Assembly: GCA_008330645.1 (NCBI GenBank)
Contig: VLTN01000005.1
Location: 744,001-808,000, forward strand
Direction of reading: 5' to 3'
Length of the DNA stretch: 64,000 bases
Source of the DNA: Cafeteria roenbergensis
Taxonomy: Eukaryota > Sar > Bigyra > Bicosoecida > Cafeteriaceae
Shown: positions 10,401 through 19,721 of the stretch, piece after piece
How positions within the stretch are numbered: the first letter of the stretch is position 1
How the letters are laid out: each line of letters begins with the position of its first letter
Position numbers and translations under genes: made by a program
The notes under the pieces: generated by a model
The model's input: the letters and a program-made list of their open reading frames with translations, nothing else
Databases searched by the model: none
Told to the model about the DNA's origin: nothing

Positions 10401-11186
10401 CACGGATGCCTCGCCACCGGCACCAGCAGCGGCACCAGCACCAGCGGCGGCGGCGGCACCAGCGGTTGACGACGACGACGACGACGACGACGACGGCTCA
10501 GCGTCGCTGGTGCTGGTGCCGCTGGCACTGCCGCCGGCTCTTTCCGCGCCAGCGCCGGCCGCAGCGCCGGCCTTGGCTCGCCGGGATAGGGCGCGAGCGC
10601 GAATGTCGTCGGCGCGTTCGCTCACGCGAAACCGCGCAACGGCCACGACGTCGTGCATGAATGTCAGCGCAGGCCGCATCTGCGCGCGGCCGGCGGCCAT
10701 GACCGCTGGCAGGGCGTCCGGCCCGAACGCGGCTGCAATGTCCGCGAGCGCTGGAATGCTGACGGCAACGACCTCTTCCTGCTCCGGGTCCGCCGCGCTG
10801 CTCGGTGACGTGGCGCCCAGGGCCGCTCTCCTGCTGCCGCGCGTGGAGGTGGATGTGCCTGGCACGACAGGCGCCAGATAGCGCACGGTGAGGGGCTGGT
10901 CCGGCTCGCGCATCGCCGGGGACAAGCTGGCGGACGGCGAGAGGAGGCCTTCCGGCGCTCCCGCACTCGGCGATCCGGACCAAAGCTGCGGCCGCGGGCT
11001 GAACATGGGCGAGGTGGTATGCCCGTATCCCGTCCCCTGCGCGCCAGGGCCGCTTCCTCGTGGCGTCGGGGCAGTCAGGACGGAAGTCCACGCAAACCGT
11101 TTGTCCACCACGGGCACCGCCGGGCCGCCGCTGTGGGGCACGGGCATGTCCTCGTCCAGCGCCTCGGGCGCATGCCGCACCATCAT
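1458..11186 (-). CDS. Giant low-complexity protein, function unknown (about 3242 aa)
   Basis: A single uninterrupted 9.7-kb frame runs from tandem ATGs (11186, 11183) to TGA at 1458-1460. I do not recognise a family. The protein is rich in Ser, Ala, Gly and Arg. Ordered-looking islands are few: a segment near residues 905-940 (PLELFDALRGAFRRVASRGG), a hydrophobic stretch near 1060-1085 (WPIAIICLFAPLPF) that could be a membrane helix, and helical stretches near 1220-1340 and 1900-1930. Homopolymers include poly-Ser, poly-Gly, poly-Asp and an (Ala-Gly)31 run. Basophilic-kinase consensus sites recur (RRDSM, RRRSL, RRSS), so phosphorylation is plausible. It could be a scaffold or a nuclear or cytoskeletal disordered protein. 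The length of open frame supports coding; an undetected in-frame intron is possible. Confidence 0.6.
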   Translation of the reverse strand: MMVRHAPEALDEDMPVPHSGGPAVPVVDKRFAWTSVLTAPTPRGSGPGAQGTGYGHTTSPMFSPRPQLWSGSPSAGAPEGLLSPSASLSPAMREPDQPLTVRYLAPVVPGTSTSTRGSRRAALGATSPSSAADPEQEEVVAVSIPALADIAAAFGPDALPAVMAAGRAQMRPALTFMHDVVAVARFRVSERADDIRARALSRRAKAGAAAGAGAERAGGSASGTSTSDAEPSSSSSSSSSTAGAAAAAGAGAAAGAGGEASVPRARSRSPSHRPHPSIRASGGTMALLSQALASVAGGAAPSQSRGPAAKPVPEAVAASAGIDLDGVVVRAIVPPAPTVQSIVNQVSADAPSPGSADQSPDGATMSTARAQAASEAAAQALVAAQSAARRRAIDLLSRVADEVTEIGSDSALGLPGQSRVAGSGVAGKAVLALPDPATGGGGGAGASLGGRRASGRGGGAGASAAIVYQRGDPARTGDRVLMGTFDSRDVSRWVDVAAEAKAGEAAARATAAAAASEAIRRGSRRSSTDRDGSAGTSPRNESGSASIASGETAASHAASHARGGGLTRLRSSRTRGQSAPSDAGQSAIATGSLVVVEMQREKVPVRAWRVTRQSFFAAFGAGGRTSGVPASRDAEHAMMSGFTDMQRRSVATGNRPIDAKSYRRVMSVRNQSVARGAARDLSAVPTASLHGEIRSGTSRYLVTAASSREAAPAGAGSGVWAARGRGHRRSSSQRQRQRQRQPQAPPSPLAQAQGRSLGGDVRATATSTAREGGGAGSAEESSRSGRRKRSNTLPSKSSAGRGSGGSDGCGRTSPAGGSAVSSGKRDVGTSVKATSEARRHRPGSPVDAPPSSPAVSFSGSAGASTPRVLPLRGSQRRRQRGLGEELSREAASRGGGRGHGPSTGLAALPLELFDALRGAFRRVASRGGAWLFEMRVEGSGRVQAATKPAAPPAAGAAGAAGRASGSVARRGRRFWESDAPASQEASSGSVVEAESLAAARAAAGGFLCRADAKSDSESDSEGGRRGGGRRFRRDGSMPPNAAGDASGGGYGYEAESDPTLDEVPAIWPIAIICLFAPLPFVHRLSLLANAIAGQTEKQPAAPPGRLGTSLAAVQAAHSGSVAGVAPHLRPGWRSRSAKRLGKAESSRAVGSSACDADANADADADLSDDDADAVPFDETAAGADAELIGSPVASQSAVTAASPAHHLRRNRPGLSLRLQRPDAMALLWALQTLPEALGGARKCSSLRSLRGSAEAVLSDFVQASRGVASGSPGGALFRSQSGPDAIDGELFCRFVMGHSQAAGWLAALWGPDDVAKAAGRARRDWVRMLSAENEGRRSMSRRDSMDRVGSLAQGDLVARPGGVGAAGASAGQSRGGDDQGFGRGPARNRAGGQVMGGGRGGTQPRRQERNVKFTSPGGQSAIRGAGGDRGGRPGQVQPGQAGPRHGGQRSRAHGSGLSIRAPDQAAGPGNHHRHGGGSAGRGFLSPGEADDASSAGGLLSPHFLPSPKGRPHGDASSGGGGGGGGGGIGGGRSGLECPKNAPRMAVLSLPASLRRSSAAEPRSISGLRVPPAVAETAEEAPPPVPAPASSSSSSAAAAAAAAAFQRPRPGRGGSDRADGPLGSTWYGVVSPKATAGPSHASRSSGSAKSGEGSPSRSQPLSVSTSALPTRSRRGRAATVTSSHALLSPTSACDASTSPSLSRSRRSSASRSVSHLPVAGMTSALFGGPRPSSSRLLKSPSLSGSHWRRRASLAKMSDAGDGASPTGRAVGSRAHSAASSGEGTPQQPRQAGGAGPAAGADLAGPDRGQRSVGGEGDSSASQGAVDPAVSSLLSPMATPFGSRRDPRHRSLSGSASRATSSSPRAEWDPSFINTGVSHRVSTTSGDVAVTVKRETSIARAQVTRAKRQLTQSLAAFGQALARSAKGRHEDERRGVAARLLSSKPGELLAGPAETDLRAALKKKPSAQLPHGSAAEQATATATVSATASVGAFGDTAVLPRPTSAAAAGDAAMADVDAALKRALLEGSCVTVVATGAPVHRTDGPAAKSARAGAGAGAGAGAGAGAGAGAGAGAGAGAGAGAGAGAGAGAGAGAGAGAGAGAGAGAGAGAGAGADVRAGAVARSEGASDGAGGVSRPSLVIPGAEEDAEFHDLTGVSGRRGRASSASPDPFSAASQSRDELSVSLPTDDGLTADGSVIAVSAGRFSQPPLSSRAGPLSGRRDSMTFAVAAGVGGSRRRSLQSHRNGSAGSITPVSRASAAASLLGDGAMDKAGPSGSSTRSEGGTASGRVSTASGTTPHSADHSADKRAPPAAPPRHHRHAPAPPPARPPSAASRRSAGVSERGPSRGPASGSAGRADHRGSSAVPAPSVDRPPSAVGSAGTCHGSATVGSAIGRPGKPFGSKRARATAELSQLLASGSDAVGRRGASDVEPMPESTGVISLVGRTRAPVSSLRPASAASQRHVMGTSAWVGDERALASGGSARSRPHHPSVSSQSSSHRGALRPGVARSGQRGAGFAAWNPEPSRADGARIASAGPALLGSRPVSAVAGRRARPLASKGGGRFGAASRPSSAVNHTAGKGRDEAAMVVGRETGRPLLRHGSAGSAAGRQSRGSARTTSDASPSRHRKARAADSAGAAAAGPGRARSREGSRATSSNPAVRAAVRRVLERQRQSQRRRGSIGLSKGRSRNHAGDEEAGGNASDGLSARHHGHHGRHGDSDSDSDSSEQGSDPEADESRVTEADVDAAIAMARVGRPKPAPRAVSRDGSPSPRDVTMARPAVCGTAGSAIAGAAAAAPAKHSAAASTAVGRQRTQASRGRVRPESARNAETARRPPLGGPRGPRGSATRRPTSARAVVDPRLRIGPLERPPASAHRQRASAAAEGPSPRANRSDITGESARDQAGELSRRQAEGPGRAAPRSTRRETAAQRPPADTRLASQQPQQRQRQWGWGDAAVTQVATGAAPGAARRPASGRPDLRRPVRHRPARPASACDVPKAPAAKAGETAVPSVRLWEPQSSDDDDEDDEDDEEKLLHAGGSAGRARATAERRFARRMAFKEVALRRSTASKRTAVATASGNGQPRLGMRPATVLSSAERLGVPEPGATGAGLAGASAAGGRGLAAGASAQQSAASSAADVTALPLISGGGGAAGGGERAGGRGTVAEGSAAGRHDPDAVHKFSGRPLGRAVLQRRVATVGGLARAGADGRAGGSGGPGSVVAQGRVAVPALPETLLAAAGGWSPWS
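4852..5040. repeat. Hexanucleotide microsatellite (GCACCA)n, about 31.5 units
   Basis: It is a perfect 189-bp run of the 6-bp unit inside the giant minus-strand gene. It is in frame and encodes alternating Ala-Gly. Degenerate copies flank it. The lack of interruptions suggests recent slippage, and the length is probably polymorphic. Confidence 0.97.
6606..6635. repeat. CTC/GAG trinucleotide run (poly-Gly in the minus-strand gene)
   Basis: This is an uninterrupted triplet run within the giant minus-strand frame, read as GGA/GAG-type codons for a Gly tract. It is a slippage repeat; nothing else is indicated. Confidence 0.85.
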
Positions 11187-11753
11187 TGCGATCGCCACCC
11201 CTCAGGGGCGGGGAGCCCTGCTGCTCCGCGGGGGCGCAGTAGGGCGACTGCAATGTCGCGCCGCCGGTTGCTGACGCGTCTCGCTCGGCAGCGCCACTCG
11301 CCGGCTTGCCGTCGCTAGGTCTGCGCGCGCGCCAGAGCGGGCCAGAGGGGCAGCGGGCGCGAGGCGTCTGCGCCCTGCGGAAGGCCAGAGCTGGTGGCAG
11401 GCGGGAACCCAGTCAGTGCCGCCTTGCGGGCAGGGTGGGCATTGGAGGCGACGCGTTTGCCAGCGGCAGCGGGTTGCCGACAGAGCGCCAGTGCGACTTG
11501 CGGCCATAGGCGCGCCCACAGGCGCGCGCTGAGGACCGCTTCTCGGCACTGATACCGCTGGGCTTACGCAAACTTGTTTGGCCCTTCGCTCCGTCGGACC
11601 GCTTCCTGCGTAGGCGGGGCTGGGAGCGCACGCAAACTGCAGTTCGAGGCGTTGGCTGCGTCTGAGTTGCGCTCAAATACTGCTCCCGATTCCGCCACGA
11701 AGCACCAGCACTCTCGGGCTCCCAGCCTGGTCGCGGGCTCGCACGCGCCCCCA
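11187..11753. promoter_or_regulatory. Divergent intergenic region, two presumed promoters
   Basis: The 567 bp separate the 5' ends of the giant minus-strand gene and the plus-strand ribonuclease gene. Both promoters should lie here. I see no TATA box, tRNA or convincing small gene. Several short frames are open but have no recognisable content. Confidence 0.4.
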
Positions 11754-14515
11754 ATGAGCGACCTGGACGATGACGACGATGACATGGATATGGATGGTGG
11801 CATGTGAGCGGCCGCACTGCCATCTCGGTCTCGGACCGGGCGCTGTGCGCCTATCGCCGCGCGCCATGCCTGCGATGCGCTCGTGCTGGGGTCCCTGCCG
11901 CCACTCGCAGCTCCGGTGCTTGGAGGGCACCAGTCGTGGTCGACGGTGCCAACGTTGCGTGCTCTGTCGGGGGAGGTCATCACGGGTCCGCGGAGGCAGT
12001 GGCGTCGGCCGTGGCCTTTTTCCGACGGCGCGGCCACAACTGCTTCGCCTTCTTGCCCCAGACGTGGGCCAAGCCGCCCTCAGACGGTGAGATATAGCCA
12101 GCCGCGCGGTATTCTGGGCCGTGTGGCGGGTGCAGCGCGCGGGCTGGCTCCGGGTTCTGCCTTTGACGTGCGGCGAACGCGTCGCCAGCTTGCAGTGAGC
12201 GTGGCCCAGCGGCTGGGCTGCAGGAGTGGACGGGGGTGGGGGGACGCTGCGAGTGGGGCATGCCGGGTGTGTTTCGGGGGTCATTGGTGTCGGGGCGCGC
12301 GCTGCGATGGCTTGGGCCTGCAGAAGAGGCTTCGTTTGAGCCGTGCATCTGTGGGAGTCGCATCGAGCCTGCGCAACGCCAGGACTGCCGCTGCTGACGC
12401 GTTTCGTGGTCAAGAGCCGCCGCAGGTACGCGCTCGGGACACGCCTCTGCTCGGATGCACACCGATGAACAAGACATCGCGCTTGAGATGGTGGCTGACG
12501 GCCGAGCAGTCGCGGTGCCCTCAGGCGCTGACGACGACAGATTCGCCATTGCGTATGCTCGCTCAAGGGGCGGGTTCGTGGTCTCGAACGACCAGTTCCG
12601 GGACCACATTGCTGCGGCAGAGCGCGGGGTCGGGTCGGGGAGCGGGCACCACGTTGCCGGCGCGGCAACAGGCCGGCTGGCCGAACCTGGCGACGCCGGC
12701 TTCGAACCGCTGGGCGCAGGGCTGGGGTCCTGGCTGGCCGACCACCGCATATCCTTCACATTTGTGCCGCGCGCCGCTCACATCGCGGCGGCTGCCGCGG
12801 CTAGAGGGGAGCGAGAGCCCGCCGACAGGGCCCCTGACGTGTTCGTGCCGGATCCAGACGCAATGAGGCGGCTGCGCGCCGCCAAGCGGCCGCCAGGGGT
12901 GGAGGACGATGCTGGCACGGCCGGGGGCTTTGCGTCCTTGTCGCCGCAAGAAGCACCCGCCTTCGCTGGCGTGGGTGCAGGGCGGGCGGCCGTGGCTGGC
13001 GGGCCAGCGATCGAGACACGGCCGCCAAGCCCCGGCTCTTCGCATTCGAGCGCGGCCCAAAGCGCGTTCGGGCACCAGCCGCACGCAGCGCCGTCTCATG
13101 CAGCGGCCGTCGGCGCTGCTCCTACCATGAAACCGCCCTGGCTTCGCGACGGCGATGTCACCGTGCCCACGTCGCCCGCAGCACGCGTGGTCGCCTCGCT
13201 CGTGGCAGGCTTGAAGCTGTCACTGCCTGCTGCGCCCGATGCTGACGCCGTGCACCGGGCCAGGGGCCCCGCAGTGCCTGCTCATGATGTGCCTGCCCTG
13301 GCGGAAGCGGCGCTGCTGGAGGCTGTCCGGCTGGCTGTGCACGACGCCTGGCAGGTCGCAGCTGAGACGATCGACTCGCGCCTGGATAGTGCCCAGCTGC
13401 ACCACGCATACGGCGCTGCCGAGAGCAGCGTTGCAGCTGCTGCAGCTGGGAGCGGGGGCCTTGCAGGCGCCGGGCGTGCGAGCGGCACTTTGGAAGGGGA
13501 CGTGTCCGGCGCTTTTTTGCACCGACTTGGGCATCATCACCACGACGATGACGAGGACATAGACGTCGACGGTGCGGAGGAGACAGACCGCAGGCGCGCA
13601 GTCGCCGCGACGGCACGCGCAGTGGAGCGCGTTGTTGAAGCTCTCATGCATAGGCGCCCGTCGTTCGTCCGGCAGCTGCCCAGCCTCGTGGTGCGCGGCG
13701 ACATTCGCGCGCGCGGGGTGGCTGGGGTGCTCTGGCACGAGGGAGTTGGCAGGAGGGAGTGGCTGCGAGCGGAGGCCAGAGCCGCGGCGGCTGTTGCGCC
13801 GTTGGACGAGGAAGGCCACGGCGCCAGTCTTCTCCCCAGCGGTGCGCCCAGCGTGGAGACACACGCGCACTTGCCAGAAGCAGCGCAGCGAGACCCAGGG
13901 TTCGACCAGCGCTGGAGCAGCGGGCTCCCGGCTTGCAGCACGCAGGACCCGGTCGGTCGATTCAGCGCGGCCGCGGCGCCACCAGGCGTCCCTTCAAACA
14001 GCAGCAGCAATCGCCGTGCGAGCAGCGGCGGCGGCGGGGGCGGCGGCGGCGGCGGCAGCAGCAGCAGCAGCAGCAGCAGTGGCGTGATTGATTCCCGCCG
14101 CTTTGACGGCCGTGGTCCCATTGCAGCTGCCGGGCAGGGACATCGAGCTGGCGACGAACAGCGACACACCAGTCGTGCAGCGGCGCGCTCTACCTTTCAA
14201 GCCGAGTCTCGCGCAGCAACCTCGATCCCGCCATCGCGACTTGCAGGCGTCGTGGAGGTTGACGAGCCAAGCGTGTTTGACGACTCGCCGGCTCAGAGCC
14301 CAAACCAGCAGCCAGCCGCAGCTGCATCGTCCTGGGGTGACGCGACTGCAGAAACATCCGCTGCGCCCCGCCGGTCGCACCAGCCAGCTTGGCAGCCGGG
14401 CGCAGGCTCCTACACAGCTCCTCGCCCGTGCACCGGACAGAGCAACCCGACTGGGCTGTTGGACCCAGCTACAACTCCAGCCGCCGCCCTGATTGACGAC
14501 GAACCAGCGTTTTAA
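11754..14515 (+). CDS. Zc3h12a-like NYN/PIN-domain ribonuclease, about 771 aa
   Basis: Three exons (11754-11803, 11911-12086, 12426-14515) are joined by introns of 107 bp (GTGAGC..GCAG) and 339 bp (GTGAGA..GCAG) with matching phases. Exon 1 starts with an Asp-rich leader (MSDLDDDDDDMDMDGG). Exons 2-3 rebuild the metal-dependent endoribonuclease core of the Regnase/Zc3h12a family. This includes VVVDGANVA (catalytic Asp near residue 28), FFRRRGHNCFAFLPQTWA, DDDRFAIAYA (about 112-121) and the signature VVSNDQFRD (about 126-134). The acidic residues expected for Mg2+ binding are present. The remaining 600 residues are Ala/Gly/Ser/His-rich with poly-Gly and poly-Ser runs. No CCCH zinc finger is seen. 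In animals this family degrades mRNAs; the targets here are unknown. The end is TAA at 14513. Confidence 0.85.
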
Positions 14516-14857
14516 GGCACCGCACTGTCTCGACCGGCCTCACCAAAGGCACCGGCCCTCCGAGCAACCATGCTGTGTGTGTGTGTGGCTCGAGAGCGAC
14601 GCAGCTCAATCGGCGGGTGCGCCGCATCGGTGACCGCGAGTGCGCCAAAGTCGGGTTCGATCCGGTGAGCCATCGCTAGGCACTGCCACCACAATCACAA
14701 CGCGCGCCCCCGCTCTCCATGCCACCCCTTCCCCTCCTCTCACGCGCGGCTGCAACCGCGATCGTCTGGAGTTGATGCGCCGCCGAGCGGCCAACCAGCG
14801 CTCGCCCACGCAAGCACTCGCCCACATGCAGCCAATCACCACGCCATCTCGGGCCGG
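14516..14857. other. Convergent 3' intergenic region
   Basis: The 342 bp lie between two genes that end towards each other. They contain a short (TG)n run near 14572-14587. No gene, clear polyadenylation signal or RNA gene is seen. A TTCGATCC near 14656 resembles a tRNA T-loop but has no pairing stem. Confidence 0.5.
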
Positions 14858-17800
14858 TCAGTCACGCATCCGCTTTGACCGTCCGCCGGCATGGTAGTCT
14901 TCGTCCTCCTCGGCGGCGTAGCGGCGGCGCTTCGAGGCGCGTCCGCGGCCACCGGCGCCATCGTCGTCGCCATCGTCGTCGTCGTCGTCGTCGTCCCCGG
15001 CACCGCCATCGTCTTCGTCGTCGTCGTCGTCGTCGCCGGTGTGCGCCAGCGCACGGCGAGCCCGGCGAGCGGCAGCTCTGCCGCGACCAGCGCCCCGGCC
15101 GGTTTCGCCTCCGTCCAGATCGGCGCCGTCGTGGCCGCCCTGACCCTCGTCGCCGTCGGCAAGCCCACCCTCGTCCTCATCATCCTCGTCCTCCTCTTCG
15201 AATGCGTATCCTGCCATGCGCGGACGCTGGGACGAAGGCCGCGCCGCCGCGCTTGCAGACGCCTCGGCCAGACGCCGCGCCGCCGCCGAGGAGACGTCGG
15301 CGGACACGGCCGCCGCAGCGGCAGCAACCGCCTCCGACACGCTGAGAGCAGAATAGTCCACAGCCGCCGGCGCCGCCCCAGGCACGCCCATCGCTGGCTG
15401 CTGCTCAGCCTTCACCGCAGGGCTGCTGCTTGCGGCAGAGCCAGCGGCAGCGGAAGTGGCAGGGCTCTCCGACGGCCCGCCGCTCCCCAGCGCCGCTGCC
15501 AGCGCCGCGCCGATGCCAGCTGGTGTGAACCGCTTGTCAGCTGACTCCATCAGCCCCTGGAGCGTGCGACGAGCCGCGGCGACGTCGCCGGCCTGAAGCG
15601 CCTCTGCAACGGCTCCGCCGGACCTCACGAACTGCCCCAGCTCTGCCGGCAGAGCCGGTTTCTTGGAGCTTGGTGTGGCGGTGAGGGGGACGGCGCTGGC
15701 CTGGATGCTGGGTGCGGCGCCGAGCTTTCCCGCCTGGGAGATGTCCACGTCATCGGGGACGGACCGCGTGGAGGGCGCGAGGACGCGGACGCGGATGCGG
15801 AGGCCGGTGCGGGACGCAGCGGCAGCAGCTGCCGCCTCTGCAATCTCGGCAGGTGTCTGTTGAGGGGCCGGCAGCGGAGCCTCGCCGTCAATGTCGGCGT
15901 CGGCTTCGGCGTCGGCCGCTTGAGAGGAGGAGGAGGAGGAGGAGGAGGAGGAGGAGGAGGAGGCGGCTGGGGCAGCGTCCTGAGCTGCCGCAAGATACGC
16001 AATGGCGCTCACGCCCGTTTCCAGGGGGGCTGCCGCCTCCATCCCCGACGCGGCTGCTCCCGCAGCGGCGCTGAGCCGGCTCTGGGCGGCGGCCTGGACC
16101 TCTCGGATGGCCGCGGCGGCGGCGGCCTGCGAAGCAGCCTCCGCCTCGGCCGAGCCCGGCGCAAACTTCGACCGCGCCTTGACGGCAGCTGCCGCCGCCA
16201 ACGCGCCCCACGTGGCTGATGCCACCGGGTCCGAGCCCGGCTTGGAGTCGGCAGAGCTGCCGCCAACCACTTCCTCCAGCACTCTGGCGCTCCCCTCGGC
16301 CGCGGCAAAGTGTGCCGCCAGCTCCGCCGGGGAGGGCCGCACCAGCACCGCTCCGCGCGTGGGAAGTCCTTGGCCGGGCCGCCAGCCCGCCTTGGCAGAG
16401 CTGCCCCCCGGCGCGCGAGTGTAGAGCTTGACCCGGATGCGGCTGACGGGTCCAGCTTCCGCCTCGGACCAGATCCTGCCTGCGTCGTCCACGCCCGGCG
16501 CCGCCCCCAGGATCGCGTCGAACGACACGCTGTCGGTCCAGGCAGGGTCGGTCAGCCCTGCCGTGTCCAGAGCCGCCTCCTCCGGGCGCGACAGGGGAAG
16601 CGGAAGGATTCCTGTCCGCTGCAGAGCCGCGACGACGCGCTCTGCGAGACGTGTCCGCATGATTGCCGGCGGTTTCACCGCCGCCGGAACAGCACTGGCG
16701 GAGGCTGAGTCGTCCGGCAGAGCCTTCACGTCCCGCTCCCCAGCCAGCACCTGCAGAGCTCCCCAGAGCAGCGTGGCGTCGTCGTCCACCGCCAGCGTCC
16801 CGGCCTCCTCCGCCTCCGCCTCCGCCTCCGCCTCCGCTGCCTTGGTGGTCGCCTGGGCCGCGGCTGCCTCGGCCTCCTCCGCCCCCGCCGCTGCCGCGCG
16901 ACGGCGCACAACGGACATGTACTCCTCGTCCACCGGCAGCCCCACCTGCACCCGCCCTGCCTGCGCGAACCCGCGCCGCAGCCTGCCGATGACGTCATCC
17001 ACCTTTCGCGTGGTCGACGTCATTCGCTCCCGAATGACCTCGCGGGCGGCCTCGGCCTCCTCCTCGGCCTCGTGCCTCACTTCGTCGCGCAGCTCGCCCC
17101 GCTCTGCCATCCGCTGCAAAGATACGGCCTGGGAGTGGAGGTCCGCGGACACTGCCCGGCAGAGCCACAGGTACAGCGGCCAGACGAGGTCCACGACGGC
17201 TGCGGGCGCGTCGGCGAAGCGGCTGTCGACGATGCGGCGAGGCATGCCGAGCGGCACCCACCGGCCCAGCACGAGCCCGTGCTCCGCCCCGAGCAGCCGG
17301 AGCAGGTACACGTGCCGGGAGACCACGAACAGCGGGGCGCGCTTGGAAGACCCGCTGGCGCTGGCAGGGTCGGCAGAGCCAACGGCGGGCTTCACGTCAA
17401 CGCTGGCGGACGCGCTCGCAGGCTGCACGCCAGCCGCTGCGCCCGGAGCAGCAGTTGCAGCTGCAGCTGCAGTTGCAGTTGCAGTTGTAGTTGCATTCGA
17501 GGACTTGGCATCGGAAACAATCTGCTGCGGCGAAACCGCAGACTTTTCGAGCTCTGCCGCTTCGGCATCGGCGTCGTCCTTGGCCTCGCGAATGGCTTCG
17601 TCGATCGCCTGCCTCACTGCAGGGGCGTCGTCGCCGTCCTCGGCGCCGAACGCATCCCCCCCAGCCGACACCCCCTCGTCGTCCTCCTCCTCGTCGTCAT
17701 CGTCATTGGCATCATCGCCCCCCCCAGCGTTGCCGCCAGAGCTGCTGCTGCTGCTGCCGCCGCCGATGCCTGCAGAGTCGACACCCCCCGCCGCGGCGCC

Positions 17801-19690
17801 ATTGGCGTCGGGGTGTCCGAACCTCCGCTCGCGCGCGCGCGCAAGCACTGCAATCTGGTTGCGCTTCGCCTCCTGCCGACGTCGGCGTGCCTCCGACCTA
17901 ACCGCGCGCTGCTCCTCGCGGGCCGACTCGCGGTGAAGCTCCCACCGCGCCTGCGTGGCAGCGTCAGCCACCAGAGCCTCCCGGCGCAGCCGCGCCTCCA
18001 CCGGGTCCGGACGAGCCCGGACCGCCAGGGGTGCCTTGAGCGGCGCCCTGCGGACCCCGTGGGCCGTGCGGGGGGCGGTCATCGACATGCGCAGAATGTT
18101 CGCCTGCCAGGCTGTGACGGCGAAACCGCGCGCGGCCCTGCGCCAGACCAGCGGAGCCAGCACCCCCACGGGGATGCTGATGCCGTCGTCGCGGGACGGA
18201 ATGGACGCTGCCATGTCCGCCATGCGCCGACGCAGCCGACCGCCTGTGGCAGAGCCAGCGGCAGAGCCAGCGGCAGAGCCAGCGGAGGACGAGGCGGCGT
18301 CTGGCTCGGTCTTCACGGCGGGCGCAGCCTCCGTGTCGTGGGCGGCGTGGCCGGCCCCCACCGGTTCCGCTTCCGTCTCCGCGATGCCCCGGAGGACCAT
18401 TGAGCCGCGACGAATGTCGCTCACGTTGCCGCCCACCCCCCCGCCGGCGACCGGAACCGACCCGACTACGCCGCCGCCCCCAGCAGTCCCCCCGCCCGCC
18501 GCGTCGAGCAGCACCGTCACCTGCCTGGGGAACTGGTTCTGGGGCTCGCGGTAGGCTCCTGCCACCCAGAGAGCCGGCGCAAAATCGCCCAGCGACGCTG
18601 CCCCAGCCGTCGGCACCCCGCTTGCCACTGCAGGGCCGCCTGCTGACGTCGCCGACCCTGCCGCAGCGGCGGGCGGCTCGGCAGTCCGGCGGGACGGGGA
18701 CCCCGGCGCGGCGCTGTCCCCGGCAGAGCCGGACTTGACGTCGCTGGTGCCTGCGGCTGGCGCAGCCACAGGTGCAGTTGCCGCTGGCTGAGCGGTCAGC
18801 GACGCCTCGATGATGGGAGCCAGACCTTCCCCCGGGCCGCGCAAGCCGTGGGGGTACGGCCTCGCGGGGTTCCTGGGGGGCTCCCCGCCGGCGGTGATGG
18901 CGTCGATCTGTCTCAGGAAGCTGCGGACTGTGGCGTCGCGCTGGGCGCGGAGCTTGGTGATTTGCTTGTCAAGGGTGTTGCGCTTCCAGCGCACCTCGGC
19001 CATTAGATAGTCCGGCCCCGAAATCGCAGACTCGATCCCGCGGACAGGGGGCTTGTAAGGGCCCGTGCCGGACATGGCTTTGGTGGCTGCCCTGCCGGCA
19101 GCGGCGTAGATGTCGGCGATGACGGCGCCGGCCGTGAGAGGGCGGGAGGAGGAGGCGGCGCGAAGCAGGCGGCCCACGGACCCGTCGGTGGTGGGGTCAC
19201 GCGGGGCGGGCGGCGATTCGATAGGCCGGGACGGGAACATCACGGTGACGTCACTGCTGCCGCCAGCGACTGCGCTGCTTGTCAAGCCAGAAACGCCCGA
19301 TGCGCTGGCGATGTGGGCTGATGGCACGGTGACCGAGAGAGTGTAAGGGGAGAGCAGGTCAGCCGACGCCGCCGCCCGCGCCATCTCACTGGGGTGGTTG
19401 GACGCCAGCACCACGGGGCGGCCAGGCTGAGACGCTGCCGCCGCCGAGGAGGAGGAGGAGGAGGAGGAGGAGGAGGAGGACTGCGGCTTGGCGTCAAAGT
19501 CTCGGATTTTGCCGCCGGTCGCAGCCTCTAGCTCTGCCATCCACTTCGTCAGAGCAACGCTCCAGGCTGCCGCCCGCTCGTAGGCAGCCTTGACAGCAGC
19601 TGCCACTGGGTCCGAGGCGTGGTGGAGGTCTTCGATCCTGCCACCCAGGGCCTCCTCCGCGCCGTCGATGACGGCGCCAGCCACTTCTGC

Positions 19691-19721
<31 letters not shown>

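Noticed and set aside
14640-14690. tRNA-like GGTTCGATCC
   Set aside because: The flanking bases cannot form the five-pair T stem, and no acceptor stem or anticodon arm can be laid out around it.
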